The position numbers and the translations under genes were made by a program. The notes under the pieces were generated by a model, which did no database searches, was not told where the DNA came from, and worked only from the letters and a program-made list of their open reading frames with translations. Source: Lactuca virosa (Eukaryota > Streptophyta > Magnoliopsida > Asterales > Asteraceae). From it: 64,000 bases of DNA. This document shows, piece after piece, positions 46,672 to 58,932 of the stretch. The stretch is taken from positions 19,446,809 to 19,510,808 of the forward strand of contig CAKMRJ010003334.1 of NCBI GenBank assembly GCA_928212115.1, in the 5' to 3' direction. Position 1 is the stretch's first letter. Each line of letters opens with the position of its first letter.

Positions 46672-47954
46672 CACTTGACCACGTCGTGGCAATTTTAAAT
46701 TTCGTGACCATTACGACTTCAAGCTCTACATCACGTCGTGGCGTTGCTTTCCTACGACGTGTTTGAGGTCCAACACATTTTTCAAAGAATGGTTCTTTGA
46801 TTTATTTCGGTTCGGCATATTTGTATTCACAAGAAAAGAGTGTAAAAGTATTGGTTCCAGTTTTGTTTCGAGATTTCCACAACACGAGACGAATGATCAA
46901 CAAAGGCGTAGATGAGCTGTTCCCACGCCATAGTCAGCTGGAGAGGACAAAAAGAAGAAAGATCAACCTCGCCACTTCTATCCCATGGGAGCCTGTTCCT
47001 TTTTCTCCCTTTTTACTTTTTGTTATTTATTTTGCATAACATGCAATGGGGACATTGCATGAATTAAGTGTGGGGTAGGGGGTTGGTTAAATTATTAGAA
47101 TCCAAGTATGACTTTTTTTGAAAAATTGCATCATCATGAAAAAAAATTGCTAGGTTAATTGAGAAAATTAAGGTAAATTTAAAAGCAAATTGCATATTAT
47201 TAGGATTCAATGCTATTATTTTGTGGGATGATTCAATGCGAACCTAAATGTTTAGTTGAGCCAACATATGTTATAATGTATTTGTGGCCTCCTTATCTTA
47301 GTGAAATAATGGAATAAAAACACAACCCTGCTTAGTTTGAGGGCCGCAATATGTTTAGCATCGTATACCAGAAATATATCCAGGAGAGCTTATGTAGTCA
47401 TTGCAAATTAGACTAATATCTCTAACCAATAAAGGTTGAAGTTAAATCCCCTTGCTTAAGCATATGTTTTTGTAGGATTATTTAGTTTTGAGTGAAAAAA
47501 GTGTGTTGTCAAAAAAAGTTGAAAAGAAAAAAAAGTTACAAAGTTTGAAAGAATCTACAAAGCTATGAAGACGAAGAAATATCATGAAGAAGAGCTGCAA
47601 ATTATCAAAGATTCAAAGGCAAAAGTTGTTAAGTTATTATTATTTATTTGTAATTTTATTTTCTAGGTTATTTTTCCATGTGTATGCTTGAGGGTTTAAA
47701 CAAATATAACTTGAGGTTAAGAAAGATCTCTAGGGATGGATTCGAATGGATGCATAAAATGAGCGTTGTTCGAAAGAAGTGGGCAAGTGTTTATGAAGAT
47801 TGTGAGTATTTAGGATTATGGAGGTTCTTTGGAAAATTTAAACACAAATACATGCATTGCGGTCTTGGCATAATGGTTGGGTTCAATTTGGATTGTTTTG
47901 TGCGGTATTGGTATGTTAAAATTCAGTTTTGCTTGGGGCCAAGCAAAAGTCAAG

Positions 47955-49480
47955 TGTTGTGTATTTTGATGTGTGTTTATTTAGTTATATATTTCATACA
48001 TCTTTATATTTTATGTTACATTATGTATTAATTCTAGAACAAAAGGTACTTATTATGTTTGAAATATGTTTTTCAACGAAGACATGCTCGGGACAAAAAG
48101 GAAGCATCGAGGAGCTGGAAGCAGGAAAACGGGAGATAAAGCAAAAAGAAGACAAAGAAGGATTTTGCTGGACAACTTGACCCCTCGTCGGTGTTTTGGC
48201 CATATCTCATGACTCGTAACTCCGATTTATGAGATTCAAAGTATTTTGAAAAATAGAAAGAATTTGAGACGACTTTCTTGTTTTGGGAAAATTTTGATTC
48301 CCAACGAACACGCTGTGGTTATCACCAACACGCTGTGGTTAATAGAAGCTTCACGATCATATGAGCTAACTTGTAGAATACAAGATTTTAATGAAGAACA
48401 CGGCGTGTTGGCTATCAAACACGCTGTGTTGATGCTGAAACCTATAATTATAGCAAAAAATTAGCCCTAATGATATATCTTAAACCCTAGATCGAATCCT
48501 ACGATTATAAACCCCCAAGAAGCCGTTTTGAGGGTCTAGAAGGCGGCCAGAAGGCCGTTAAGCTGATAGGAGCGAAGATCTGAAGGATTGGAGAGCAGAT
48601 TCATGCTGATAATCATGTAGTTCGTTGTTCCAACCAAGATTAGCGTTTCAATATGATTCTATATGCATTTACTTTCTGATTTAAGGATTAAAACCCTTTT
48701 GCTTTGTCTTTATGATTAGATGAATCCTTGAATTTGTGGATTAATTGTTATTTGGATTATTTATTCGTGTTTAATTTACTTTGTCAAGTTTGATTGAAGA
48801 TCCATATGTGTTAAAGATTGTTACTTTTTTCTCTATTGATGAATTAATAAGAGTTTAGATGACCATCTAGTTGTGTTAATTTGAATCATAGTTGTCTAGT
48901 GACCATTGGTGATTATGACTGGAGTTTTGACCAAAACCTAGGGTTAGGAAGTAAAGTAATGAACTTTAATGTGTTTGCATGAGTAGAATGACCATTCTCT
49001 ACATGATTTAACTCTTATTACCATTAGGATTAAATAAGATCAAATCTTGCTTAATATGAACTAAATACTGATTTGCATGACTGTTTGTTCAGCTGATCAA
49101 TGAATTAATAGTTGTGTTGAAATGAAAGGATTAGTAGTCGTGACCATGACACTAGTCATATTAGGAATTGGTGAATAATGAATAAATATCCATTGTATCG
49201 GTAGTTAGCCATTAATTTGTGATGTAATTTATGTAGACCAAAGTACCTAAAGAAATTTGTCTTCCAATCAGTTTATCGATATTTGATGTTAAGTGGTATT
49301 GAAACTATTTAATAAAACTCTTCTTATTACTTATGTGTTTTGCGTAACCTATAATCAAACATTTTAAATTAATTCATCACCCTTCCCCTTGTGTTCGACA
49401 CCTGTTATTACCACAACTATACTATTACACAATTAGGTTCACTGCCTAGTGTCTGTGTTAGTCCGGTTGCGATAAATTCA
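47955..49480 (+). repeat. Direct repeat E, right copy (probable LTR)
   Basis: The part 48573-49480 repeats 44605-45520. The start at 47955 (TGTTGTG) after a degraded purine tract is a guess. AACACGCTGTGG/AACACGGCGTGTT boxes occur at 48305-48432. Confidence 0.5.
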
Positions 49481-49505
49481 GTTTTATAAATTTATAACTT
49501 GAATA

Positions 49506-49540
<35 letters not shown>

Positions 49541-49543
<3 letters not shown>

Positions 49544-50658
49544 GTAGGGTACCCGCGCAATGCAGCGGGCGGCAATAGTTTCGTTTCGAAATATGGTTTT
49601 TAGAAAATTACATAAATGGTCAATCTGGTTTACCAATTATCACAAACTTAGTCATTGCTAAAAAATTACAAACATAATCCTTATGGTTTTCAAAACTTGT
49701 ATGAATGGTCATTTTTACAACATTAGTTTTCGTCTGTTAAGCCCTATCACGTGCATAACTTGTGAGCGTAATTTGATATTTCCATGTTTAGCAAAAGACC
49801 AAATTTGTGACTATAGATAAATTGAGATTTTAAAAAGTAAAAAAAATGCAAAAGTCAAATGTAATGGTAAAATTAACATTTTATAAAGTTCAAGGGTGGA
49901 TGGGTCAAATTGACATTTTAAAAAGTTAAAAGATGAAAAAATTAAAAACTCATAAACATAAAATATAAACAAAATTATAAAAATAGACCCCATGGTTTAC
50001 CCATGAACACAAATCTGTCCCAACTATACCTAAAAATAATAAATTGCCGTTACATGTTAGTCACGTGATAAGGCTTAACGGGCGAAACTAACCGTATAAG
50101 CAAAAACGACTATTCTTGCAAGTCTAAAATTACAATGGCCTTGTTTGTAAAAAAATAGAAAAACTTAGTTTGTGACATTGAATTCGTTTTCTAAGGTATA
50201 TTTTGAAATAATATTAATTGATTTTTTTTTTGTATTTTTCCTGTTAAAAAAATAAATGGTTGACAAACTATTCGGCAGAAGGTTGTTGACATTTGTTGAT
50301 AATCGTTTCTCGTAACATCTATCAATATCCATTTGAATTTTGGAGCTCACCGGTGCTTCATGGCAATATTATAAATAAAATTAATCAAAAAAAAAATTGT
50401 GTTAATTGTTCATATTTTTTTTATGTTGGTACAAAATATAGCAAACGGCTAATTATTATTATAACGTTTAATAGCTTTTTATTGTTAGTATTTTCTCCCT
50501 GTTGTAAAAATTAAAGAATATTTAAATATGAAATAAGTATGTTTAGATATTATATTACAATATTATTTTGATTATAAAATAGAAGTTTATGTGAAATCAC
50601 AAACGAAATGAGGAATGTTTATATATTATGTAAATGTTTTGAATACAAATTACAATCT
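49541..50658 (-). mobile_element. Helitron-type 3' terminus and flanking DNA
   Basis: On the minus strand the terminus is CTAG followed by T, with hairpin CCCGC-...-GCGGG (49552-49569) about 8 bases inside. It abuts a (TA)n tract. The 5' end is not found. The limit given is where the MULE target duplication starts. Confidence 0.45.
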
Positions 50659-50667
50659 TATAGTAAA

Positions 50668-50808
50668 GGGAAAATGACTTATGAAGGTAACTAACTATTT
50701 CAATTGTCCACATATAGGTAATCTTCTTTTTTTTGTTCTTATTAATGAAACCAACTTGTTATTTATGTTCATATTTAGGTAATATGACCGGCTATTACCT
50801 GTTTTTGC
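50668..50808 (+). repeat. MULE left terminal inverted repeat
   Basis: Pairs with 55266-55406. By analogy with MuDR it should carry the promoter for the transposase gene. A 31-bp duplication (around 50949-51010) lies between it and the ATG. Confidence 0.93.
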
Positions 50809-51059
50809 CCGTTTTAACCGGTTGCATCAATTTTACTCGGTTAAAGCTAATTACGTGGATTCTTACGTGGCCATTACTCCCTTTTCTCATTTAATTAGGG
50901 TTCGATACATTCAATTTCACCATAATCACCTCCCGATTTTAGATTCGATTCACCAAATTGAAGATTAGAGTTTGCCCGATTCACCAAATTGAAGATTAGA
51001 GTTTGCCCGAAATCCGATTTTAGATTCGATTCACCATACGTGTTGAAGTCGACTGTAAG

Positions 51060-54000
51060 ATGGTGTCTCAATTATCTACAGGTAAGTATTTAACTGTAGA
51101 TGTTCATTACAGTGGAGTATTTGCCCGAAATCCATTGAAATACTTAGACCTCGAAAAGATAACAGTGCGTGATGTCGATTTTGGAGGATTTACGTACAAA
51201 GAGTTTCTTTTGTGGCTTAGGAATTTAACCAATGGAAGTTGTGATAATGTGTACTACTGTAGTAGAAAGGAAACCTTGGGTGAGGGTATTATAAGAATCG
51301 ACAGTGATGCTGATTATTGGGAGTTTGTTGAAGCTACTTATACTCCTGAAGCTGAGTTGGATGTCTACATTGACTACCAAAATGATCCAATCCTTGATCG
51401 GGCTGAAAATGAGGTGTTATCAGATGGTAATTGGTATGACTTGGATGACAACGAAGAAGAGGATGACAATGAAGAAGAAGATCACAAGGAAGAAGAGGAT
51501 GACAGTGATGAAGATGATAATTTGGATGATATTATGGCATATGAGCATGAAGTTGATGAAGAAGTCCATACCTTTAACAAAACTGTTGGTGATGATTTTT
51601 TAAACAAACTTTCAGGTAAGCTTAGTGATGATGATCAACCTAATGATGGAAAAGATGATAAGGTTGTATTCCCTGTCCATGATGAGAATCAAGAATGGGA
51701 TAAGATGGTGCCAATTCTAGGTATGAGGTTTGCAAACCCAATGCAATTGAAGCTATGTCTAACCAATTATGCAGTGAAGAATGGGTATGATTTGTGGTAT
51801 GAAAAAAGTGATCATAACAGGTTACTGGTGAAGTGTTGTAAAGGTAAGAGGAACAAAAAGAATAAAGGTTGTCCCTTTAGGTTGTGGGCAACCTGGATGA
51901 GCAATGAAAGGTCATTCCAGATTAAATCTTTAATTGATAACCATAATTGCTCAAGAGTCTTCAAATTTGGGTCCATTGTTACCTATAAATGGATAGGGAA
52001 TCATTTCATGAATGAGATACTCCAGAAACCAAAGATGAGTGTGAGGAAATTGAAGGCTAAAGTTAGCAAGACATTTAATTTGATTGCAAGTGTAGGACAA
52101 TGCAGAAATGCAAGGAGGTATGCATTTAAGGAGATAGGGGGTACTTTAAAGGAACACTATGCTAAAACTTGGAGCTATGGAGAAGAGCTAAGAAGGACTA
52201 ACCCTGGATCAACAGTGAAGATGGATGTAGATGTCATGCCTGATGGAGCCACTTACTTCTCAAAGTTCTATGTATGTTTAAAGGGTGTGAAGGATGGATG
52301 GATTAAAGGTTGTAGAAGGGTAATTGGACTAGATGGCTGCTTCTTAAAAGGTGTTTGCAAAGGTCAGTTGCTTGCTGCTGTAGGTAGAGATGCCAACAAC
52401 CATATCTACCCTCTTGCTTGGGCTGTGGTTGCAGTTGAGAGTAAGGAAACATGGAAGTGGTTTGTTGACCTTCTCCTTGATGACATTGGAATGGGAAATG
52501 GACATAGGTTGACATTAATATCAGACCAACACAAAGTAATGATTTTATATGCTCTCTTTATTTAATACTTAATTTATATGAAGTTTATGTTTTGTTTGTA
52601 ATGCTTACAGGGATTACTTGAGGCTGTCAAGGAAAGGGTACCTGCAGCAGAGCATAGACAATGTGCCAGACACATATGTGCTAACTTCATGAAAAAATTC
52701 AAGGGTCAACAATTCAGTACACTTTTCTAGTATGCTGCTGCTTCTACTACCCAGGCTAAATTTGAGCAGCATATGAATGAAATCAAGAAGATAGAACAAC
52801 TTGCCTATGATCATCTAATGGAGAGGGGCCCTAAAACTTGGAGTAAAGCATTCTTTCAGACTGATAGGGCATGTGATACATATGAGAATGGTGTTTCTGA
52901 GAGTTTTAACTCAATCATTGGAGCTGCCAGGAAGAGACCTCTAATCACTATGTTAGATGAAATTAGAATTTATGTGATGGAGAGACTTTGTAGACAAAAA
53001 AGTAAGGGAAGTTCTTGGGGAGACTTACATTTAAGTGTGTGTGGACAGATTTTAGAGAGTTGTACCATATGGTTATCAACAATTTGAAGTGAGACTTTTA
53101 CAAGATGCATATGATGTAGACCTTGGTAAGAAAACATGTGGATGTAGAGGCTGGCAATTAACTGGTTACCCTTGTGTACATGCATATGCTGCAATTTCAA
53201 ACCTCAATAGGGATCCAGAGGACTATGTATCACCATGGTTGACCACAACAATGTTTTGTAATGCCTACATGTACACCATTAAGCCACTAAATGGTAGTGA
53301 TATGTGGCATGATGTGGATTACATCAAGCCATTGCCTCCCAAAAAGAGAAGGATTCCAGGAAGACCATCAACAAAAAGGAAAAGGGATCAGATTGAGAGT
53401 GAACTAAAGGGAAATAAGCATATATTCTCAAAAAAGGGGAATTGTTATGAGATGCAGCATATGCAGAGAATCAGGGCATAATAAAGCAAAATGTCCTCAA
53501 AAACCAATTGGGGAATCATCTAATCCAAATCCAAAGTCAAAAAATAAAAAAACCAACAAAAAAGGTATTTCTCCTCCGTTACCTTTTGATTATAATATAA
53601 CAGCTTCTAATTCTAACATTTGAATTATTTCATAACAGGTAAAGTGAAGGTTGAATTGAATCAAGAAGTTGATGTGGAAAGTGATAGTGACAGTGAAGTT
53701 CAAAGGGAGCCTGACAGTGAGGTCGAGTCTTATGAAGTTGATTTTGAAGAGGGTAATCATACATATGAAGATGTAGACCAACCTGATGTTGAAACTGAAG
53801 AATAGGTTGAAGTTGGAGGGGTTGAAGAACAGGTTGAAGCACTTGTTGAAGTTGAAGTTGAAGAAGGTCAATACCAGGCTGTAGTTGTAGATCAAGTAGA
53901 AGTTGAAGCTGAAGGACAGGGTGATGGTCAAGAAGGTGAAGAACTTGAAGTTGAAGTTGAAGATCCAATTGGACAAGATGACCAAGGACAGGCTGCAGTT

Positions 54001-54165
54001 CAAGATCCAGTGGAAGAGGAGCATATGATGGAAGTACCAGCATTTCAAATTCTACAGGGAAAGAGAAGAAGGAAACCTTCAGAAAGAATCACAAAAATTC
54101 AAATAAGAAAGAAGTGGGAGGGGAAACAGGGTAGTAGTGGTGAAAATCCAATGGAATTGGAATAG
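51060..54165 (+). pseudogene. MULE transposase (mudrA-type), three exons, broken
   Basis: Cuts and inserts the element. ATG at 51060; exons 51060-52535, 52611-53564 and 53639-54165, with GT-AG introns of 75 and 74 bp. Domains: an N-terminal PB1-like region (residues 1-95), an acidic stretch (about 130-170), the Mutator DNA-binding domain with its conserved Cys/Lys block (about 225-320), then the MULE catalytic domain. Catalytic candidates are Asp425 (LDGC), Asp489 (SDQH) and a Glu in the VSES motif near 52900. A SWIM zinc finger (CxC...CxH) lies near 53135-53180 and a CCHC knuckle near 53455-53495. The C-terminus is Glu/Val-rich. Breaks: TAG at 52728 (Trp to stop), a frameshift near 53057, another at an A6G4 run near 53435, and TAG at 53803. 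Confidence 0.93.
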
Positions 54166-54773
54166 AATTTGACATATGGTTATTTTTTGGCATCTTTGAC
54201 TGGGAATCTTTTGTCTAGTAATATGTGTAACTTTTGGACTTGTGTCTAGTCATATGTGTTACTTTTGGAATCTTGTGTGTACCTTTTGGCAGTAATGCAT
54301 GTGTAACTGTGTTAAATTCCAATGTTTTGTAAACAATGTTTCCTGGGAAACAATGTTACATTCCCATGTTAGATTATATTACATCCCAATGTTTCAATGT
54401 ATACCATTCCAGTGTTTAATTATTTTTCATTCTAAACATGTAACAAAAACAACAGAAGCAAAAACATGTAACAAAAGTTCCATCCATTCATTACATACAT
54501 AAGCATACACAATAACAGGTGGACTACATCCATTCATTACCAATCAAGTTTCAATCATGAACTACATCATTCAACCCTAATACATCATGAACTACAATCA
54601 AATCAACATTTTCACATACAATACAAATAACAAAATCAATGCCAATTTGTGAGTAAACAACTTCCACTTGACTTTGTCCAATTCCTGTCTATTAACCAAA
54701 TTGATGTTGTTTTCTTGTTCGATCTTCATCCTACATATGCTGATTTCAATCTCCAAAGTGCAAATTTTCAAGA
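54166..54773. other. MULE spacer between convergent genes
   Basis: AT-rich, no coding signal. It includes repeated ATGTGTTACTTTTGG and CCAATGTTT-like phrases. Both genes presumably terminate here. Confidence 0.6.
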
Positions 54774-55137
54774 TTAAATTACAGCTTTCTTCTTCCTCCA
54801 GTAAGGCTTTCTTCCATCTGTCCTCCCTTCATCCTCATCCAGCCATTGCCAGAATTTACAGCTTGGATTTTTTCCATTCTTGAAGAAAAATTAAAAAAAA
54901 TGTTAAATTAAAGGATGAAGAAGAAGAAAGGGTATTCAACAAGATGAAGAAGAAGAAAGTTGCAACGTATGCAACAATACTGATTACCATCGAGTTTAGA
55001 CAAACTCTAAATTTTCTTCCAGGGTTGTCAGGGGTTCTTGAAGTCTTCACACGAGATGGTAAGTTGCAATCACATGGATGATCAGCTTGAAATTCATCTT
55101 GTCGTTTTGAAGAATAAGATGAGGAAGAAGAAGCCAT
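54774..55137 (-). CDS. Small GRF-type zinc-finger protein in the MULE
   Basis: Two exons, 55137-54988 and 54878-54774, joined over a 109-nt GT-AG phase-0 intron, give an 84-residue protein without any stop or frameshift. A Ser-rich N-terminus (residues 2-10) is followed by a GRF zinc finger: Cys22, Cys24, the NPGRKF motif (38-43), Cys46, then Cys57 with KFWQW (58-62) from the second exon. The basic C-terminus (WRKKK) may bind nucleic acid. GRF fingers bind single-stranded DNA or RNA in DNA-repair nucleases and topoisomerases. The gene faces the transposase gene and starts about 130 bp inside the right inverted repeat, as mudrB does in MuDR. Its role in transposition is inference. Confidence 0.85.
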
Positions 55138-55265
55138 CGTCGATCTAGGGTTCAAAATCAGGGGTGTAATTGAACGACTTCTTATACTGTAAACGAAGAG
55201 AATATATGCACAATGCCACATAGGTGCAACATATTCAAGTCACGTGCCAGATGGCTGCCACATAA

Positions 55266-55406
55266 GCAAAAACAGGTAATAGCCGGTCATATTACCTAAA
55301 TATGAACATAAATAACAAGTTGGTTTCATTAATGAGAACAAAATAAAGAACATTACCTATATGTGGACAATCGAAATAGTTAGTTACCTTCATAAGTCAT
55401 TTTCCC
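55266..55406 (-). repeat. MULE right terminal inverted repeat
   Basis: Inverted copy of 50668-50808. Likely promoter side of the GRF gene. Confidence 0.93.
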
Positions 55407-55418
55407 TATAGTAAAAGG

Positions 55419-56773
55419 TAGGAATGGCAACGGGGCGGGTTCGGGGCGGGGCAGGCTTTCCCAAACCCGAACCCGATTTCTAAAGGTGTACCCGACCCCG
55501 ACCCGATACCCGACGGGTTTCTTATCGGGGCGCCCCGTCGGGGCTGAAACTTTCCCCGAACCCGGCCCGAAACCCGAAACCCGATAACAGCCCGAAAACC
55601 CGACCCTAAAACCCGAAATGTGGCAGAAAAAATAAGAAAAAACTACAAGTACAGAATGATAAATTAAGATACCATTTAACATTAAAACAAAACATCCAAG
55701 TACACAATATGAAAAATTAATTCATCACAATAATACATTACCACTTAACATTAAAACAAACTTAAAATCAAACAAAATCATCCAAACTTGTTGTCCCGCT
55801 TTCATTAGTGTTTTCCTCCCACATCTTGACTACTTGCAGCTGGAGCATGATTTTGACTGTTTGAATTCATATTTCCTGAAAAATAAAAACCAATGTAATA
55901 TCATACTCAACAAATATGTCTAAATAGATTAGAATTCAGAAATTCACTCAAATCAGATTCAAATAGATAAGTCTAAACAGAAACATATTACAAATCAGAA
56001 ACCAATTGTTCAACTCAAACCAATGTCATATCAGACTCAACAGACAACAAATAGACAACAAATAAGTTCATTTGAAAAGAAAGACAAAAAATAGACAACA
56101 AATAAGTTCATTTGAAAATCAGACAACAAATAAGTTCATTTGAAAAGAAATCAACTAATATATACATTTGAATATTACAAAACAGATTCATCAGACAACA
56201 AATAATTTCATTTAAAAAGAAAGCAACTAATATATGCATTTGAATATCACAAAACAGATTCATCGGTACAAATCAGCATTATCCAAAACCAATTCATCAA
56301 TCATATTTGAAATCAAAATCAATTCATCATAAAGACGTAACTGGTCACTGGATTCGAGATGCTCATTATTCTTACCTGGATTGTCGTCAACGAGGCGACG
56401 ACAGAGAGAGGATGCGAGCCTGCGAGGGTTGAATGGTGATGGTTGCTGGACGAGGCGGGCTTCGATGAAACGGAAAAAGCTTCAGGACGCTGTTGCTGGA
56501 CGATGGTCGATGGTCGGCTAGTTGCAATCGCTTCTATTGATCGACGATGCCACGATGGTGTAATCGATTAGTAAGTCGACGATGGTGTAATCGATTAGTA
56601 AGTCGACGATGGTGTACTCGATTAGTCGACTTCTTGTTCATCGGACCATAGCTGAAATTTTTTGATTTTGTCGATTTGAAAGAATGAGTCGGCTGCTGGA
56701 AGCCTGGAACGAAGCGTAATGCGAGAGAATGACTGAATGTGTTAGGGTTAGTCTTCCATCAGGGGCAGAAGTG

Positions 56774-56835
<62 letters not shown>

Positions 56836-56997
56836 TTTTTATTTTTTCGGGGCGGGGCGGGTCGGGACAGGCACTCCCCACTCCCTGACCCGAACCCGAA
56901 AAAAATACCCGATAAGGACCCGATACCCGGCCCGATACCCGATAAGAGCGACCCGACCCGGTTTCCCCGTCGGGTTCGGGTTTTTTTGCCATCCCTG
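55419..56997. mobile_element. hAT-type non-autonomous element
   Basis: 1579 bp. Ends TAGGAATGGC...GCCATCCCTG pair except at one or two bases, and the 8-bp duplication GTAAAAGG is perfect (55411-55418 and 56998-57005). GC-rich CCCGACCCGAAACCCG phrases fill both ends. The middle is AT-rich, with a GTAAGTCGACGATGGTGT duplication near 56570-56630. No transposase is seen. Confidence 0.92.
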
Positions 56998-57142
56998 GTA
57001 AAAGGTGACCAACTCATTTTTAGATTTTAGTTCTCATCTTTTTTTATGACCTTGTTTTGATTTTCAGATTTTTGTTTTATTTTTTGCCCAATTTATTAAC
57101 TAATTTTGTAGGTACTATGCTACCTTGTGTTCTTTATTTCTT

Positions 57143-57381
57143 GGGAAAATGACATAAAAGCCCTTCAGTTTTCACAAAAATGTCGGTTTTACCCTTGGAC
57201 GTGTTTTATGTCCAGTAAAGCCCGAAGTTTTGTTTAATTTGTTCATTTTTACCCTTGTAGCCGGTTTCCAGGTAACCTACCGGTTACCTAATGCCATTAA
57301 AGCCCTTGAATTTTCAAAAATGTTTGGATTTACCCTTAAGTTTTTCAAAAATGTTCGGATTTACCCTTACATTGATTGTTG

Positions 57382-57433
<52 letters not shown>

Positions 57434-58641
57434 ATTTTTAATTGAATAAAAATATTTTATACATACATTTTTAAATGTATAAAAATATTTTATACATTTT
57501 AATACATTTTTAAATGTATAAAAATATTTTATACACACATTTTTAAATGTATAAAAATAATTTTACTAATATAAATATATTTTTAAAAATATATGTACTT
57601 GTATTTAGTATTTATATACATTTGAAAACCCTAAATCTTCATCTATAATTGTTGAATCGAACAGAAAAAGCTTGATAAAGTAAAAAATGTCGTCAATGAC
57701 TGATTTTGCAAAAACAAATGCTTCAGATCAATATAAAAATTGATGCATTTCGTGATCTTTTTTGTGAACTTACAACAATCATAAATGAAGTTTACACTCG
57801 TATTTGACATTTCGTTATCAATTTTTGAGATAAAAACAGTTAATAAATGATTTTAAGTTGATAATACTTAATTTTTACAGTGATCAAGTGTTTTTGTCGA
57901 GGTTTTTTTGAATTATATTCTGTATATTTTCCATTTACGAGTGTTATTTGTTGATCATTTATTGTTATCTACTAACTATAACCTAATATAGTTGAATAAG
58001 AGAGGTTTGTTTCAAATTTTATAGTAATCTTATCTTAATCGAGTGTTTTATTGACGTTTTCTAATTACGAGGGTTTTTATCATTGGGACGTTATGTTTTT
58101 ATTAATGATTATTTATTTTTGCTTATCTATTTTGAGTATGATTTTGATAATAAATATATATTTATACTGGTAAATATTACAAATACATATAATTATATCT
58201 TTTATATAATATAAACCATATAAATCATAGTTTTTTATATTTATGGTATATAATAGATTTTTTATATGAAATATATATATTATATATAGTAGAGTATATA
58301 TATATATATATATATATTAACTTACTAAATACAAATAAATACATTTTTAATATATAAATACATTTCTATAGGATACACGGGCTTTTCAAATGTATATATA
58401 AATATTAAATACAAGTATATATATTTTTAAAATATATTTATATTAGTAAAAATATTTTTAATACATTTAAAAAGTGTGTGTATAAATGATTTTTATACAT
58501 TTAAAAATGTAATAATAATAATAAATAATAATAAGAATAATAATAATGATAATAATATGTATAAAAATGTATTAAAAACGTATGAAATATTTTTATACAT
58601 TTAAAAATGTATGTATAAAGTATTTTTATACAATTAAAAAT

Positions 58642-58681
<40 letters not shown>

Positions 58682-58923
58682 TCAATGTAAGGGTAAATTC
58701 GAACATTTTTGAAAAACTTAAGGGTAAATCCGAACATTTTTGAAAATTCAAGGGCTTTACTGGCATTAGGTAACCTAGGTAACCGGTAGGTTACCTGGAA
58801 ACCGGCTACAAGGGTAAAAATGAACAAATTAAACAAAACTTCGAGCTTTACTAGACATAAAACACGTCCAAGGGTAAAACCGACATTTTTATGAAAACTT
58901 AAGGTTTTTTTTGTCATTTTCCC
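57143..58923. mobile_element. MULE-like non-autonomous element with ~500 bp inverted repeats
   Basis: 1781 bp, GGGAAAATGAC...GTCATTTTCCC, with perfect 9-bp duplication TTATTTCTT (57134-57142 and 58924-58932). The inverted repeats extend over about 57143-57628 and 58383-58923, including matching (ATT)n tracts. The terminal 11 bases equal those of the MULE at 50668. The 750-bp centre has a short ATG frame near 57688 but no recognisable gene. Confidence 0.92.
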
Positions 58924-58932
58924 TTATTTCTT

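Larger units (their letters stand above)
45521..47950 (+). other. Non-coding region between E repeats
   Basis: No intact gene. A GGGGACATTGCATGAATTAAGTG-like phrase near 47045-47075 and a GCTTGGGGCCAAGCAAAAG phrase at 47931 resemble sequences near the 3' end of Tat/Athila-type gypsy elements. CACGTCGTGG boxes occur at 45984-46060 and 46678-46761. A SINE and a hAT MITE lie inside. Confidence 0.5.
50668..55406 (+). mobile_element. Mutator-like element (MULE) with transposase and GRF genes
   Basis: 4739 bp with 141-bp inverted repeats (50668-50808 and 55266-55406, only a few mismatches) starting GGGAAAATGACTTATGAAGG. The 9-bp target duplication TATAGTAAA is perfect (50659-50667 and 55407-55415). 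Two genes converge: a mudrA-type transposase from the left and a small GRF zinc-finger gene from the right. This is a full-length MULE whose transposase has been inactivated. Confidence 0.95.

Noticed and set aside
47678..48031. Frame of 117 codons
   Set aside because: Composition follows the AT-rich DNA and it spans the guessed LTR border of repeat E; no domain.
51304..51603. Met/Lys-rich frame inside the MULE
   Set aside because: Alternative frame of the acidic stretch of the transposase.
53590..54048. Two long minus-strand frames opposite the last transposase exon
   Set aside because: Antisense of the Glu/Val repeat region; Leu/Gln or Phe/Asn runs only.
57230..57538. Frames with long Tyr or Ile runs
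   Set aside because: Translation of (ATT)n tracts in an inverted repeat; the mirror copy at 58501-58917 shows the same.
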